From Neovahlkampfia damariscottae (taxonomy: Eukaryota; Heterolobosea; Selenaionea; Neovahlkampfiida; Neovahlkampfiidae), in assembly GCA_016618085.1 (NCBI GenBank), contig JABLTG010000009.1:168591-232590 (forward strand): a stretch of DNA of 64,000 bases. The letters are read 5' to 3'. The number at the start of each line of letters is the position of its first letter. Position 1 is the first letter of the stretch. The notes beneath the pieces are model-generated. The model did no database searches, was not told where the DNA came from, and was given only the letters and a program-made list of their open reading frames with translations. Of this stretch, positions 11,991 through 22,089 are shown in pieces. The position numbers and the translations under genes were made by a program.

Positions 11991-14498
11991 ATGTTGATGT
12001 CAAGACCTACAGATTTCGAACAATTACCACAGATATTTCAAACAACACCGACAAAAAACAGAGAGAGTTTCCAAAATTTAAAAAGTTTCCAGAATGTAAA
12101 AAAAAAACAAGAAACGTCAGAATCTCAATACTATCAAGGAAATTATACATCTTTTTCATACGAAGAAGGACTATTAACAACCTCATATCAATCCAGACCA
12201 CAACATCCAATAGGAACACATCATACTCCTCAAAATAGCTGGAATTCACAAGAAAATCATTTTTTTTCATCACTTTTAGATGAAGAAGCAATAAATTCCT
12301 ATAATTTATTTGGAATGGGTGCCCAAAAAGATCAAAGAGTTTCTCCTTGGACAAAGTCTGCTTCAAACAAATCACCATCAAAAGAACCAACACCTTTTTC
12401 AAGTCATTATGGTTTTCCATCACTTTTTAACACAGAAAATGATGACTCTACAGATTTTATGACAAGTAGTTTTTTTTCAGGTAGTGAAAAAGAAGAAATT
12501 ATGTCAAGTTCAGGAAATTATTCATACCCACCACATAATCAAAATGGACATTATTTCAATCCAAATGCTCCTTCATTTGTTCCAAAAACATTTAATGAAG
12601 ACGGATTTTTGCCGAATTCCTATCAAGAACCTTCATTTATGAGAGAAGAATTGAGAGTAACAATTGAAAAGAAAACAAAACCGATCAATAAGTCCAAAGA
12701 AAAATTTGATTCACAAAATGGAGAACAACAGTACAAAATGTTTGTTGAAAAAATGAAAGAATTTGAAGCAATTGAAGATATAGTTGAAGTTGCAGAAGAA
12801 TTTTTTCAATTTTCTCCAAAAGTTATTCATTGGAAAATTTGTTTGGACATTGCTGAAAAATACAAAAAATCCAATAATGTTGAACAAGCTACAATTTGGT
12901 ATAGCCATGTAAATCAAATGAAACCATATCATCCTCAAGCTTGGATTGACCACGCAAAAATTCATGAAGATGCAGGAAATTTGGAAGAATGTCAAAAATT
13001 ACTGACCATTGGATTATCATATTGTCCTTACAATGAAAATCTTCTCATTCGTGGAATCAAATTTTATGAACAAAGAGGAAATTTAATGGCAGCTCGTTCA
13101 TTTTTATCAAGATTAAGACAAATTCCTTTGGAAAAATCATGGAAAATAATGTTGGAAGGAGCACTTTTAGAAGCAAGAGCAGGAAATATTTCAATCTCAA
13201 GAAAAATATTTCAATACTTGATGGAAAATGTTCCTTTACATGGACCAATTTATTTTGAAGCCTACAAATTAGAAGTGAATAGCGATAATTTAAATACAGC
13301 TTTCAAAATTGTACAAAAAGGACTTTCAAATCTTCCAAAATATGGTCCTTTATGGTTTGCTTCATTTAATTTGCTTGAAAAACTTTCAAATGGTGATTTA
13401 TCAAAACTTAGAGAAGAAGCAGAAAGAGGAGTTTCTTTCATTTCTAAAGAATTGATTTGGAAAGTTTATTTTGAATTAGCTCAAGTTGAAGAAAGAGCTG
13501 GTAATGTTGAAAATGCGAGAGAAGCTTTCGTTAATAGTTCACTTTACGCCTTACCAACTCTCAGATGGAAAGTTTGGATGGCTGGCTCAAGATTAGAATT
13601 AAGCGTTGGAAATATTGAATTTGCAAAAGTTCTTTTGAATCGTGCATTAGAAGAAGTTCCAAATAAAACAAAAGCTATCATTCTCTTGGAATGTGCGAGA
13701 CTTGAAGAATATATTGGTGATCTTGAAAAAGCAAGAGAATTCATAAAAAGAGCACAAAAAGAAGCAAAACATGAATGGAAAGTATTTCTTGAAGCAATTT
13801 TATTGGAAATGAGAGCTGGAGAAACTGAAAGAGCAATCGAGGAAGCAGTTGAAGCTTTGAAGATTCACAAACGAACAGGAAGACTTTGGGCAATGTTGAT
13901 TCAATTAAAATATATTGAAGGTGAAGATGCACAATTGAAAGTTTTCAAAGAAGCTCTTAATGAAGTTCCAAAATCAGGAGAGGTTTGGTGTGAAGGAGCT
14001 AGAATCAGAATGAATCCGCTTTATTCAAAATTTGATCTTGTAAAAGCAAAAAAATATTTGAAGTTTGCAATTAATTTCACTCCACAATATGGTGATTCTT
14101 TCATTGAATATCTCAAATTGCAATTATTAACAAAAGGTCCACTTACACTTCAACGTTTAACAAAATTTGAACAAAAATGTGTCAATGCTGATCCAAATTA
14201 TGGTCCACTTTGGTATCATTGTAAATTGACTCCACTCGATTCAACAAGACAAGTTTTAAAAAGAGCAAAACAATTACTATTATTGAATATGTCACAAAAC
14301 AAATGTATTTTCCAACAAAGAATTGTAGAATCACAATCAAATGGAAGTATTGATAATGAATCCATTTTTGAAAAAAAATATCCAAAAGAATATTTTATCA
14401 CAGGCTTACCTTATTTAAGAATTGTATTTAAGAGTTCCATCATTGAAGATTCATTCAAAAGAAAATTAATCTTTGGATTTTCAGACAACATCATTTAA
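11991..14498 (+). CDS. HAT/TPR-repeat protein, 835 aa
   Basis: Single long frame without introns. The first ~240 residues are Ser/Asn/Gln rich and probably disordered. From about residue 250 to 780 there are tandem ~34-residue helix pairs of HAT type with the Trp/Glu/Ala pattern, such as WKVYFELAQVEERAGNVENA, WKVWMAGSRLELSVGNIEFA and WKVFLEAILLEMRAGETERA. Such arrays occur in RNA-processing scaffolds (PRP6, CRN/CLF1, organelle HCF107-like proteins). The exact orthology cannot be told from the sequence. A C-terminal ~50 residues lacks repeats. Probably a nuclear or organellar RNA-processing scaffold; that part is inference. Confidence 0.8.
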   Translation: MLMSRPTDFEQLPQIFQTTPTKNRESFQNLKSFQNVKKKQETSESQYYQGNYTSFSYEEGLLTTSYQSRPQHPIGTHHTPQNSWNSQENHFFSSLLDEEAINSYNLFGMGAQKDQRVSPWTKSASNKSPSKEPTPFSSHYGFPSLFNTENDDSTDFMTSSFFSGSEKEEIMSSSGNYSYPPHNQNGHYFNPNAPSFVPKTFNEDGFLPNSYQEPSFMREELRVTIEKKTKPINKSKEKFDSQNGEQQYKMFVEKMKEFEAIEDIVEVAEEFFQFSPKVIHWKICLDIAEKYKKSNNVEQATIWYSHVNQMKPYHPQAWIDHAKIHEDAGNLEECQKLLTIGLSYCPYNENLLIRGIKFYEQRGNLMAARSFLSRLRQIPLEKSWKIMLEGALLEARAGNISISRKIFQYLMENVPLHGPIYFEAYKLEVNSDNLNTAFKIVQKGLSNLPKYGPLWFASFNLLEKLSNGDLSKLREEAERGVSFISKELIWKVYFELAQVEERAGNVENAREAFVNSSLYALPTLRWKVWMAGSRLELSVGNIEFAKVLLNRALEEVPNKTKAIILLECARLEEYIGDLEKAREFIKRAQKEAKHEWKVFLEAILLEMRAGETERAIEEAVEALKIHKRTGRLWAMLIQLKYIEGEDAQLKVFKEALNEVPKSGEVWCEGARIRMNPLYSKFDLVKAKKYLKFAINFTPQYGDSFIEYLKLQLLTKGPLTLQRLTKFEQKCVNADPNYGPLWYHCKLTPLDSTRQVLKRAKQLLLLNMSQNKCIFQQRIVESQSNGSIDNESIFEKKYPKEYFITGLPYLRIVFKSSIIEDSFKRKLIFGFSDNII

Positions 14499-14768
14499 AA
14501 TGTTACCAACAGCCAAAAAAGAACAACTAAGAAGATGACACAATGAATATCAAAGAAATTTTGATATTCAATAATCTGTAAATAATAAAATGTTCTTTGA
14601 ATATATTTGATCGATCATGCGAAACTTTATTTGCTGTGAAAAAAATCAAGTCAAGTACTTTTGTATCAACTTGAATTTTGTCTGTTTTTAAACCAGCTTT
14701 GAACATATTCAAGTTTATTCAAGTGATTTTTGATCGTTTATTTCTGTTGAAAAATTGGCAGTAAAAAA

Positions 14769-15208
14769 ATGGAAAACTTTTATCATGCAGAACTCAGAGT
14801 CAACAAACTTAAAAATCCAAACCTAAAAACAATATCAAAACCAAAAAGAAAAGTTGCTCTGAAAAAAAAACAAGTTCAAAAAAAACACAAAAACTTCAAA
14901 AATTAAGAGACAACTATGATGACGAAGGTTTGATAGAATTTGATGATGAAATAGAAGAAGAAACTTTTAAAACTAAATCTGGATACATTTGGCAATACAA
15001 AGACGGAAGTTTTCAAAATTACGATTTAGAGGCTTCAGAAACTGTAGAAGAAGTATATCAACAATGGTTAAAAAATCCAGGTGATTTTGATGTAAGAAGT
15101 GTGCAAAGTGGCCAATTTGGCTACATGGTTGATTTCAGAAAATTGGAACAAATGAATATTGTTCATGAAAATCACACAATAAGGCAAATTAGAAGAGTAG
15201 CATGTTAA
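14769..15208 (+). CDS. WWE-domain protein
   Basis: The C-terminal ~80 residues are a WWE domain: the first Trp in SGYIWQYKDGSFQNYD, a central QQWLKNPG, then GYMVDFRKLEQMNI and the Arg-rich end TIRQIRRV. WWE domains bind ADP-ribose units or mediate contacts in ubiquitin and PARP proteins. The upstream frame has no ATG; a 50-nt intron (14799-14848) would join the ATG at 14769 (MENFYHAELR) to a Lys-rich linker. That start is inferred. No catalytic domain is attached, so it is either a stand-alone reader or part of a larger gene not seen here. Confidence 0.6.
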
Positions 15209-15357
15209 ATATAAGTAAACTATTTAAATTGTTGAAGAATAAAATATTCATTTTGACTAACAAATTGTGTCCATTCATTGAAGTCTTTCGAATAATTTGA
15301 CGAAAAACTTCTTTTTCAAAAAATTCACAATTTTAAAAAGTATTTAAAAAATCCACC

Positions 15358-15429
15358 ACCGAATCCGGGGTTCGAACCCGGGTTTTCACGGTGAGAGCGT
15401 GACGTCATAAACCACTAGACTAATCCGGT
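15358..15429 (-). tRNA. tRNA-Glu (anticodon CTC)
   Basis: Folds as a standard cloverleaf on the minus strand: 7-bp acceptor (ACCGGAT with ATTCGGT, one G-U), 3-bp D stem, 5-bp anticodon stem TCACG/CGTGA with loop CTCTCAC (anticodon CTC), 4-nt variable loop, and T arm CCGGG-TTCGAAC-CCCGG. CCA is not encoded. No intron. A run of T on the transcribed strand just after the gene (15345-15350) can act as RNA polymerase III terminator. Internal A and B boxes match the consensus. Confidence 0.95.
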
Positions 15430-15513
15430 GTGCACAGGTATGGTTGGAGAAAAATCCAATGGGTTCGAAAAATAAACTGCAAACGTTTATTTTTTTTTTT
15501 TTTTTGGGGAATC

Positions 15514-17026
15514 TCATTTTTTCTTTTTAGATTTATTTGTTTTTTTTGTTTTTTTATTTTCATCAACATTTTCAGGGGCCTTCAAGTTTTCTGAATTTTC
15601 AATAATTTCATTTTTCTGTGAAATTTTTAGGAGTTTCAAAACTTGTGATCCATCAACTGTGATAATTTCCAGCACATTTTCTGGGATTTTCTTTCTATTC
15701 TTCAAGAAACTCTTTAATACAGAAACAAAACGATCAAATTCATCTTCTTCTTTCGAAGAGAGAATTGCTTTTAAAACTTCAATTTCAACTTCATTCAATT
15801 CATGATATTTGAAGAACTTCTTGAAATTTTTTTCTGAATTAGGAGCAGATTTTGAAATTTCAGTTAAATGATCAAATTCTTTGTTCATTTTTTTCCAAAG
15901 GTTTTCAGAAAAATTTTTGAGTGATCTTTTAACATCTTCATTTTTTGTGAGGACTGAAAATACTTCATCCATTTCATTGTCTAGAACTTTTATCCATAAT
16001 TCAGCTTCCGACATTTTTCCAATTTGAAATTTATTAGTAGAATCATGCAATTTTCGGTACCATGTTGATTTAACCTTGTACAAATTTTGATTTTCAATAT
16101 TCAAAACAAATCCTTCTATATTTTTCAATTGTGATATTTTTTCAATTCCACTCTCTAAATCATCACCAAATTCATAATTTTTTACAATTTCAACTTTATA
16201 TTTTTCTGCACTTTCTTTCATATTCATATATTTGACATATTGACCTGTCAGATTATTTCTGATTCCAATTAGAATAAGTTTTGTCTCTTGATATTCAATT
16301 ATAATTTGATTTTTTGGAGATGTAAATTCAAATATTGGTGTAAAACCTTCATCCAACCAATGTTTTGAAAATAAAATTATATTCACTTTTGATTCATTTT
16401 TTAATTCATTTTCTTTTGAAAAGTTGTAGAATTGTTGATTTTCAAAAATGAATTCTTCAACCTTATTGCTCACTTCATTATTGAATCCCATTTTAGTTTT
16501 AAACCTTATGATATCATCATTTTCTTCTTTTATTAATATTGCAGTCACCTAACATTTAAATATACTTAATTTGAATTACCATTGAACCATCTTGAAGAAA
16601 ATTAAATCAAAAAAGAAAGAAATACCTAATTTTTCCAACCAGTAATGTTCTTTTCCCTTCAAATTTATATTCTTGGAGTTACATTCTTCAAGTTCTCCAT
16701 TAATATTGAAAAATTTGTGAAACGGACGATTGATACATTTCCCTGTGTTTTTATCAAAAACCAAACCTTTCACATTGATTGAATTATAGAAGATATTTAC
16801 CTCGAAGTTCTCTTAAAATTTGAAAATTCTCTTTTTCTTTTTTGTTTTTGGCTTTTTTTGGATTTGGAAATGTTTTTTCACTGTAAAAACGATAATTAAA
16901 ATAATATTGATTGTTTTTTTCTATTTCATAGAAACACTTTCCAATTTTTTCTTTTGTTTCTTCAATAGCCTCCCTTATTCTTGATATGTCATTCAATATT
17001 GGAAAAGAAAACTCCTCTTCGTTCAT
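15514..17026 (-). CDS. T4 Rnl1-like ATP-dependent RNA ligase
   Basis: RNA ligase of the T4 Rnl1 / fungal Trl1-ligase type, which seals 3'-OH and 5'-phosphate RNA ends through a lysyl-adenylate. After splicing, the nucleotidyltransferase motif I reads WLEKLDGSMVTAIL (Lys-x-Asp-Gly-Ser). Upstream is GLVFDKNTGKCINRPFHKFF, the region before motif I. Motif IV/V is EGFVLNIENQNLYKVKSTWY, with the Lys-x-Lys that contacts ATP. A C-terminal helical region (from about 16030) ends in a Lys-rich tail. Three introns: 34 nt, then 34 and 31 nt around an 11-nt exon. Start is ATG 17026; the longer frame begins with TTG. In tRNA splicing it would need separate end-healing enzymes, which are not in the window. 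Confidence 0.85.
16580..16590 (-). other. 11-nt micro-exon encoding part of RNA-ligase motif I
   Basis: ATGGTTCAATG is flanked by a 34-nt and a 31-nt GT-AG intron. It supplies the Asp-Gly-Ser-Met of motif I, so the active site exists only if this exon is included. Confidence 0.7.
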
Positions 17027-17035
17027 GTTGGCCAA

Positions 17036-17320
17036 TAAAAATCAATTTTTCAAACTGAGGTTGAAATGGTTATTAAAACATTGATCTTAACTCTTCCATT
17101 GAAATCTACAAGGATAAATTTGTCATTATTAAAGAATCCAGACACAACAAAGAATTTTTATTTTCATTTGCTGGTGGCTTAGTTTCGAAAAGTTGCAAAA
17201 AGTTGAATGGAAATTTTAGAAGTTGAAAACAGTGAATTAAATTACATTGTTAATATTATCAAGAAGTTATTGATGGTAATTTTACTTCTGGTTTGTACTA
17301 TTTAATTTGAAATTAATTTT
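17036..17320. other. Intergenic stretch, nothing convincing seen
   Basis: Between the RNA ligase and DnaJ genes. Short open stretches occur on the plus strand (for example from 17067) but with no recognisable domain, composition or splice pattern. It probably holds the ligase promoter and the 3' end of nothing visible. Confidence 0.4.
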
Positions 17321-17875
17321 TTATTCTCTTTTTTTTTTAATTGAATTGTTTGGTTTTTTTTCTTCTTCTCCACAACAAAAACAAGAACAAAACATAAAAC
17401 AACAAGCAAACATTCCAAAACAATTGATAAATAAAAATACAAAAAATAAAAATGAAAAATCAAAATGAAATGAATAATTCATTCCACCATGACCATGTTG
17501 AAAATTGAAAAAATTGTCAAAATCAGTTTCAAAATCTGGAGTTTCATAATAATTTCTTCTTTCATAATAATGTTCTCTCTCATCTGTTTCTCCATAAAAA
17601 TCAAAACTTCTTTTTTTTTTTGGATCCTTTAAAATTTCATATGCTCTACTTATCTTTTGAAACTGTTTTTCTGCATTCTTTTTGTTTATTTCTCCTTTTA
17701 TTCTGTCTGGGTGATATTTTAATGCCATCTTTCTGTAAGCCTGTTTTATTTCTCTTGGAGATGAATTCCTATTCACACCAAGAATATGGTAAGGATTCAT
17801 ATCATCTCTGCATTCCATTTGATGAGAAAAAAGTAACAGTATCAGAAATGTGAAAACAAAATGTAACTTCATCAT
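17321..17875 (-). CDS. ER-type DnaJ (Hsp40) with C-terminal membrane segment
   Basis: Signal peptide MMKLHFVFTFLILLLFSHQ, then a complete J domain with NPYHILGVNRNSS, YRKMALKYHPDRI (HPD) and AYEILKDPKKKRSFDFYG. J domains activate Hsp70, here presumably the ER BiP type. The C-terminal third has a strongly hydrophobic, Phe- and Cys-rich segment (FLFFVFLFINCFGMFACC) that is probably membrane-spanning, and a basic tail. No Gly/Phe or zinc region, so it is a type III J protein. The frame extends to 17941 but starts there with TTG; ATG 17875 puts the signal peptide at the end. Confidence 0.85.
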   Translation of the reverse strand: MMKLHFVFTFLILLLFSHQMECRDDMNPYHILGVNRNSSPREIKQAYRKMALKYHPDRIKGEINKKNAEKQFQKISRAYEILKDPKKKRSFDFYGETDEREHYYERRNYYETPDFETDFDNFFNFQHGHGGMNYSFHFDFSFLFFVFLFINCFGMFACCFMFCSCFCCGEEEKKPNNSIKKKRE

Positions 17876-18023
17876 TTCTAAAATCCATACGATTGGATAA
17901 ATTTGGGTGACATTAAATTCCATGTATTCACACCAATTCAAGATTAAAACTCAACATAATTCATTGATTGATGAATAAACTTTGTTCTCCTTTTTTTTTG
18001 AAGAAAAATTATCGGAGTTTTAA

Positions 18024-18030
18024 CCAATCA
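18024..18030 (+). promoter_or_regulatory. CCAATCA box upstream of ATM1
   Basis: CCAATCA ends 20 bp before the ATM1 ATG. The same heptamer, on either strand, lies close upstream of many starts in the window (for example 20941, 22661, 28225, 29806, 29922, 35023, 51352, 53084, 59537). The function is inferred from position only. Confidence 0.5.
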
Positions 18031-18050
18031 CATTTTTCAAATTCACAACA

Positions 18051-20229
18051 ATGCATCGAACACTACGACAAAGTTTTCAGAAAAACAATCAAAAATGGAT
18101 AAAATTACATTCACCTACAAATATATTTGTTACTAAATCACATAAACAGTCTTATCTTCCAGTAATTCCTTTTTTTTTTGAACTTTCAGAAACAACAAGT
18201 TGCAACTTTTCAACAATTTCCATCTGATGGTGTTCAACCAGATGGAATTTCAAAGGAAAAGTTTGGTAAAGTTATCTTAAAAACACTGTCAGAATATCTG
18301 TGGCCAAAAGAAAACGCAAGTTTAAGAAGAAGAGTCATTTTATCTTTAGGATTACTTGTTGGATCAAAGGTATGCTATTGTTATTTGTTTATACTTCAAA
18401 AGTTATTAAATGTAACTGTTCCATTTATTTTCAAGTCTGTTATTGATATTTTTTCATCACCTATTGCTGAATTGAGTATAGGATCCGCATTGGTTGTTGG
18501 TCCAATATCATTAATTGTTGCCTGTAAATCAGATTTATAATTAATATTTCAATTAGATGGTATTGCACGTGCTGGTGCATCATTATGTAGTGAATTAAGA
18601 AATGCTGTATTTGCAAAAGTTGCACAATCATCAATTTCTTCAATGGGTTAGTTGTTTAAAAATAATTCATAATATATTCATTTAGCACTAAAAGTATTTG
18701 ATCATTTACATAATTTAGATTTAAAATTTCATTTATCAAGAAAGACAGGAGGATTATCAGCAATTATTGATAGAGGAAAAAGAGGAACAACATTTATTTT
18801 AAATTCACTTGTTTTTAATGTTATACCAACTATATTTGAACTTAGTATTGTTTGTGGACTATTATATTATAATTTTGGAATTGATTTTTCAATTACAGCA
18901 TTTTCAACAATATTATGTTATGCTTTATTTACAATATCTGTTACATCTTGGAGAACTAAATTTCGTAAAAATATGAATAGAGTTGAAAATGAAGCATCAT
19001 CAAAAGTTATTGATTCTTTAATAAATTATGAAACTGTAAAATTTTTTGGAAATGAAAAACATGAAGCAAATAAATATAATACATTTTTAAAGGAATATGA
19101 AAATGAATCAATTAAAGTTCAATCAAGTTTATCATTTTTAAATTTTGGACAACAATTTATTTTTACAAGTGCGTTAACAATAATGATGATTATGACTGCA
19201 AAAGGTGTTATGACTGGAAACTTTACAATTGGAGATTTAGTTTTAGTTAACACAATGTTATTTCAATTATCAATTCCACTTAATTTTCTTGGAACAATAT
19301 ATCGTGAAATAACACAAGCTATTGCTGATATGGAAAATATGTTTCAATTATTAAATGTTCATACAGAAGTGAAAGATAAAGAAAATGCAAAAGAATTAGT
19401 CATTACTAAAGGTGAAATTAAATTTGAAAATGTTTCTTTTTCTTATGATGAAAAAAATCAAATTTTAAAAAATGTTTCATTTACAATTCAACCAGGTATG
19501 AGAGTTGGAATTTGTGGGACATCTGGATCAGGAAAATCTACCATTTTAAGATTACTTTTTAGATTTTTAAATCCTGACTCAGGTAGAATTTTAATTGATG
19601 ATCAAGATATTTCAGATGTCACATTAGAATCTTTAAGAAGATTTATTGGTGTAATTCCACAAGATACTGTATTATTTAATGATACAATTTATTATAATAT
19701 TAAATATGGAAATATTCATGCAAATGATGAACAAATTAAACAAGTTATTAATAAATCATATTTGAAAGAAACAATTGAAAGATTATCAGATGGTTTAAAT
19801 ACTTATGTTGGAGAAAGAGGACTTAAATTATCAGGTGGTGAAAAACAACGTGTTGCAATTGCTAGAACTCTCTTAAAGAAACCAAAAATTTTATTATGTG
19901 GTAAAATACAAACTTATTATTTATTTCATTTATTTGACAGATGAAGCAACAAGTGCATTAGATTTAACAACAGAAAAGAATATTATGTCATCATTATATA
20001 ATATCTCTGAAGGAATGACCACATTGATGATTGCTCATCGTTTATCAACAATTCAACATGCTGTAAGTTTATATTTTTAAAAAAATAACAAAAAAAAAAG
20101 GATATTATATTTGTGTTGGGTGAATCTGGTAAAATATTAGAAACTGGAAATCATGCTGAATTATTATCAAATCCAGATGGTGTTTATTCAAGTATGTGGA
20201 AAAAACAAGAATATGAATTTACCAATTAA
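18051..20229 (+). CDS. ATM1: Mitochondrial ABC transporter ATM1 (ABCB7)
   Basis: Half-size ABC exporter of the inner mitochondrial membrane that exports a glutathione-linked sulfur compound for cytosolic Fe-S protein assembly. The N-terminus is basic and Ser/Thr rich, as in a matrix targeting peptide ([20 protein letters not shown]). The membrane domain includes [34 protein letters not shown] and [12 protein letters not shown], all ATM1 hallmarks. The nucleotide-binding domain has Walker [11 protein letters not shown]-loop [10 protein letters not shown], signature [13 protein letters not shown], Walker B with DEATSALD, and the H-loop AHRLST. Six introns, at least one of them (18370-18402) 33 nt long and stop-free in frame. 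The last two split [11 protein letters not shown] and HA|DIIF. It works with the same Fe-S pathway as the ISCA2 gene at 45.8 kb. Confidence 0.95.
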
Positions 20230-20234
20230 AGAAT

Positions 20235-20930
20235 TTATAAATCTGATGTCCATAATAATACATTATCACCCATTAATTGAATAATTAAAGTTGAGTCTTT
20301 GTATTGAGTATCATCTAAATCATCTTTTACTTTCATTGCATCATCATAACACTCTTTTGTAAATGATATTGCTTTTTTAGTTTCACATAAATCTTCATAA
20401 TAAAATACACCCATATTTAATGATAATCCTAATCTGGTTGGATTAGCAACACCCAAATTTTTGGCTAATTCGAAACCATGAAGATAAGCAGAAGTTGCTG
20501 AACTTAAAATTTCCTTTTTCATAATTCTTGGAACGTATTGACAGTTATATCGAAAACAATCACCTTTCATTTTATAATACATAACTTTTGATTCCAAATC
20601 TTTGGAATTTGGTATCAAAAAATTATCTAAAAAAAAAACTTTTTCTTTTACGTGTGCAAATAATTCTTTTTCAATTTTTTGTTTCAAATTATTAAATTCA
20701 ACAATATCAATATTATTTTTTCGAGATATAAATGAATCCATTATTCTAAGAGATGCTCTTTTATCTCCAACCACAAATTTTGAAGAAACTGAAAATAAAT
20801 CTCTTTCAAAACTTGACAAACTCGGATTTATTTTGATATATTCTTTCATGAAATTATACATATCAGAATATTGTTCAATATTTTCACAAACCTGTGCCAT
20901 TTGAACGAGTCTTGATTGTGAATGATTCAT
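20235..20930 (-). CDS. 14-3-3 protein
   Basis: Phosphoserine/threonine-binding dimeric adaptor. Conserved blocks: LFSVSSKFVVGDKRASLRI, MKGDCFRYNCQYV, PTRLGLSLNMGVFYYEDLC and the C-terminal KDSTLIIQLMGDNVLLWTS. The Lys, two Arg and Tyr that hold the phosphate (K in SSKF, R in SLRI, RY in FRYN) are all present. It is more divergent than most eukaryotic 14-3-3s and lacks the acidic C-terminal tail. No intron. Start is ATG 20930 because the longer frame begins with TTG. It converges on ATM1 with 5 bp between stop codons. Confidence 0.95.
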   Translation of the reverse strand: MNHSQSRLVQMAQVCENIEQYSDMYNFMKEYIKINPSLSSFERDLFSVSSKFVVGDKRASLRIMDSFISRKNNIDIVEFNNLKQKIEKELFAHVKEKVFFLDNFLIPNSKDLESKVMYYKMKGDCFRYNCQYVPRIMKKEILSSATSAYLHGFELAKNLGVANPTRLGLSLNMGVFYYEDLCETKKAISFTKECYDDAMKVKDDLDDTQYKDSTLIIQLMGDNVLLWTSDL

Positions 20931-21060
20931 TTGAAGACTTTGATTGGACAATGAAACATTCAATCAAATTTGAATAAAAAATTCACCAAAATGAATATTT
21001 TTAAAATTATGATAAAAAGAAAAATCAGTTATTGGTTCCACCAATGAAATTGTATTCTGG

Positions 21061-22070
21061 ATGTGTTCAAATCAACAAAATAAAGTTGTTCCACTTGAAA
21101 TCAGAAGGCATTGTGCCATACTTTTCGATCATGCAATGTACATATTTGGAGGAATATTAGATACAGGAGAATATGTAAATATCATGTACAAATACAACTT
21201 TGGAACTGAAAAATGGAAAATTATTAATCAAATCAATCCACCTCAACCTAGATGTGCACATACATGTACACTATATAAAGATGAAATGTATTGTTTTGGT
21301 GGATCAAAAGGTATTCAAAAATTAAGTGACTTTCATAAATTTTCGTTTTCAAATTACGAATGGAAAGAAATAAAAGACTGTAGAGGAAATAGACCTGGAA
21401 GAACAGCATATCATTCATCAAATTTATATAAAAATAAATTACTAATTTTTGGTGGATTTGATGGAACAACAATGGATGTAAAAATAATTAAATAAATTAA
21501 AAAAAAAAAAAGATCAAAGATTTATATGAATATAATTTTGAAATGAATGAATGGAAAATGATTGAAACAACAGGTTTACCATTTTATTTTCAATGTGCAT
21601 CACATTCTAGTGTTATATGGAGAAATGAAATGTATACTTTTGGATTTAATTCAAATGAAATTTATTGTTTAAATTTAGAAACCTATAAATGGAGATTAAT
21701 TGATATATGTGGTACAATAACACCAACTGATAGAGTTTGTCATTCTTTTATCAAACAATATGATTCAATGTATATATCAGGTGGTATTTATTCAGAAGAA
21801 TCATTTCCAGATTTATATGAATTCAATTTTAAATTAAAGAATTGGAATTTAATATCAAATGAATTACCTAAAAGAAATAAGCATTCTTCTGTTTTGTACA
21901 AAAATACTATTTATTTTTTTGGTGGAACAAATTTTGATCCAATAAATTCAACGAATTCAAATTCAAATTTACTCTGGAAATTTGAATTGACAAAAAATAT
22001 CACAAAAAATATTTTGGAAAATAAGAATTATGAAGATTTAATTTTTAAGTTCAGTTCGGACTTTGAGTAA
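21061..22070 (+). CDS. Kelch-repeat protein
   Basis: About 325 residues that form roughly six kelch blades; the GG and aromatic positions are visible in AMYIFGGILDTGEY, EMYCFGGSKGIQKLS, KLLIFGGFDGTTMD, SMYISGGIYSEES and TIYFFGGTNFDP, with W-x(6)-type ends. One intron (GT-AG, about 34 nt) at 21478-21511 joins TTMD to IKDLYEYNFEMNEW. No BTB or other added domain. Beta-propellers of this kind are protein-interaction platforms; no specific partner can be inferred. Confidence 0.85.
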
Positions 22071-22089
22071 AAATAAAAATAAAAAAATA

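Noticed and set aside
14527-14712. Short minus-strand frame between the HAT and WWE genes, possibly a histone-fold (CENP-X-like) protein
   Set aside because: The similarity is limited to a few helical residues and no splice model gives a full domain.
17020-17035. TTG (non-ATG) starts shown by open frames at many genes
   Set aside because: They arise because the upstream ATTGG box contains TTG; in each case an in-frame ATG follows closely and fits the domain start.
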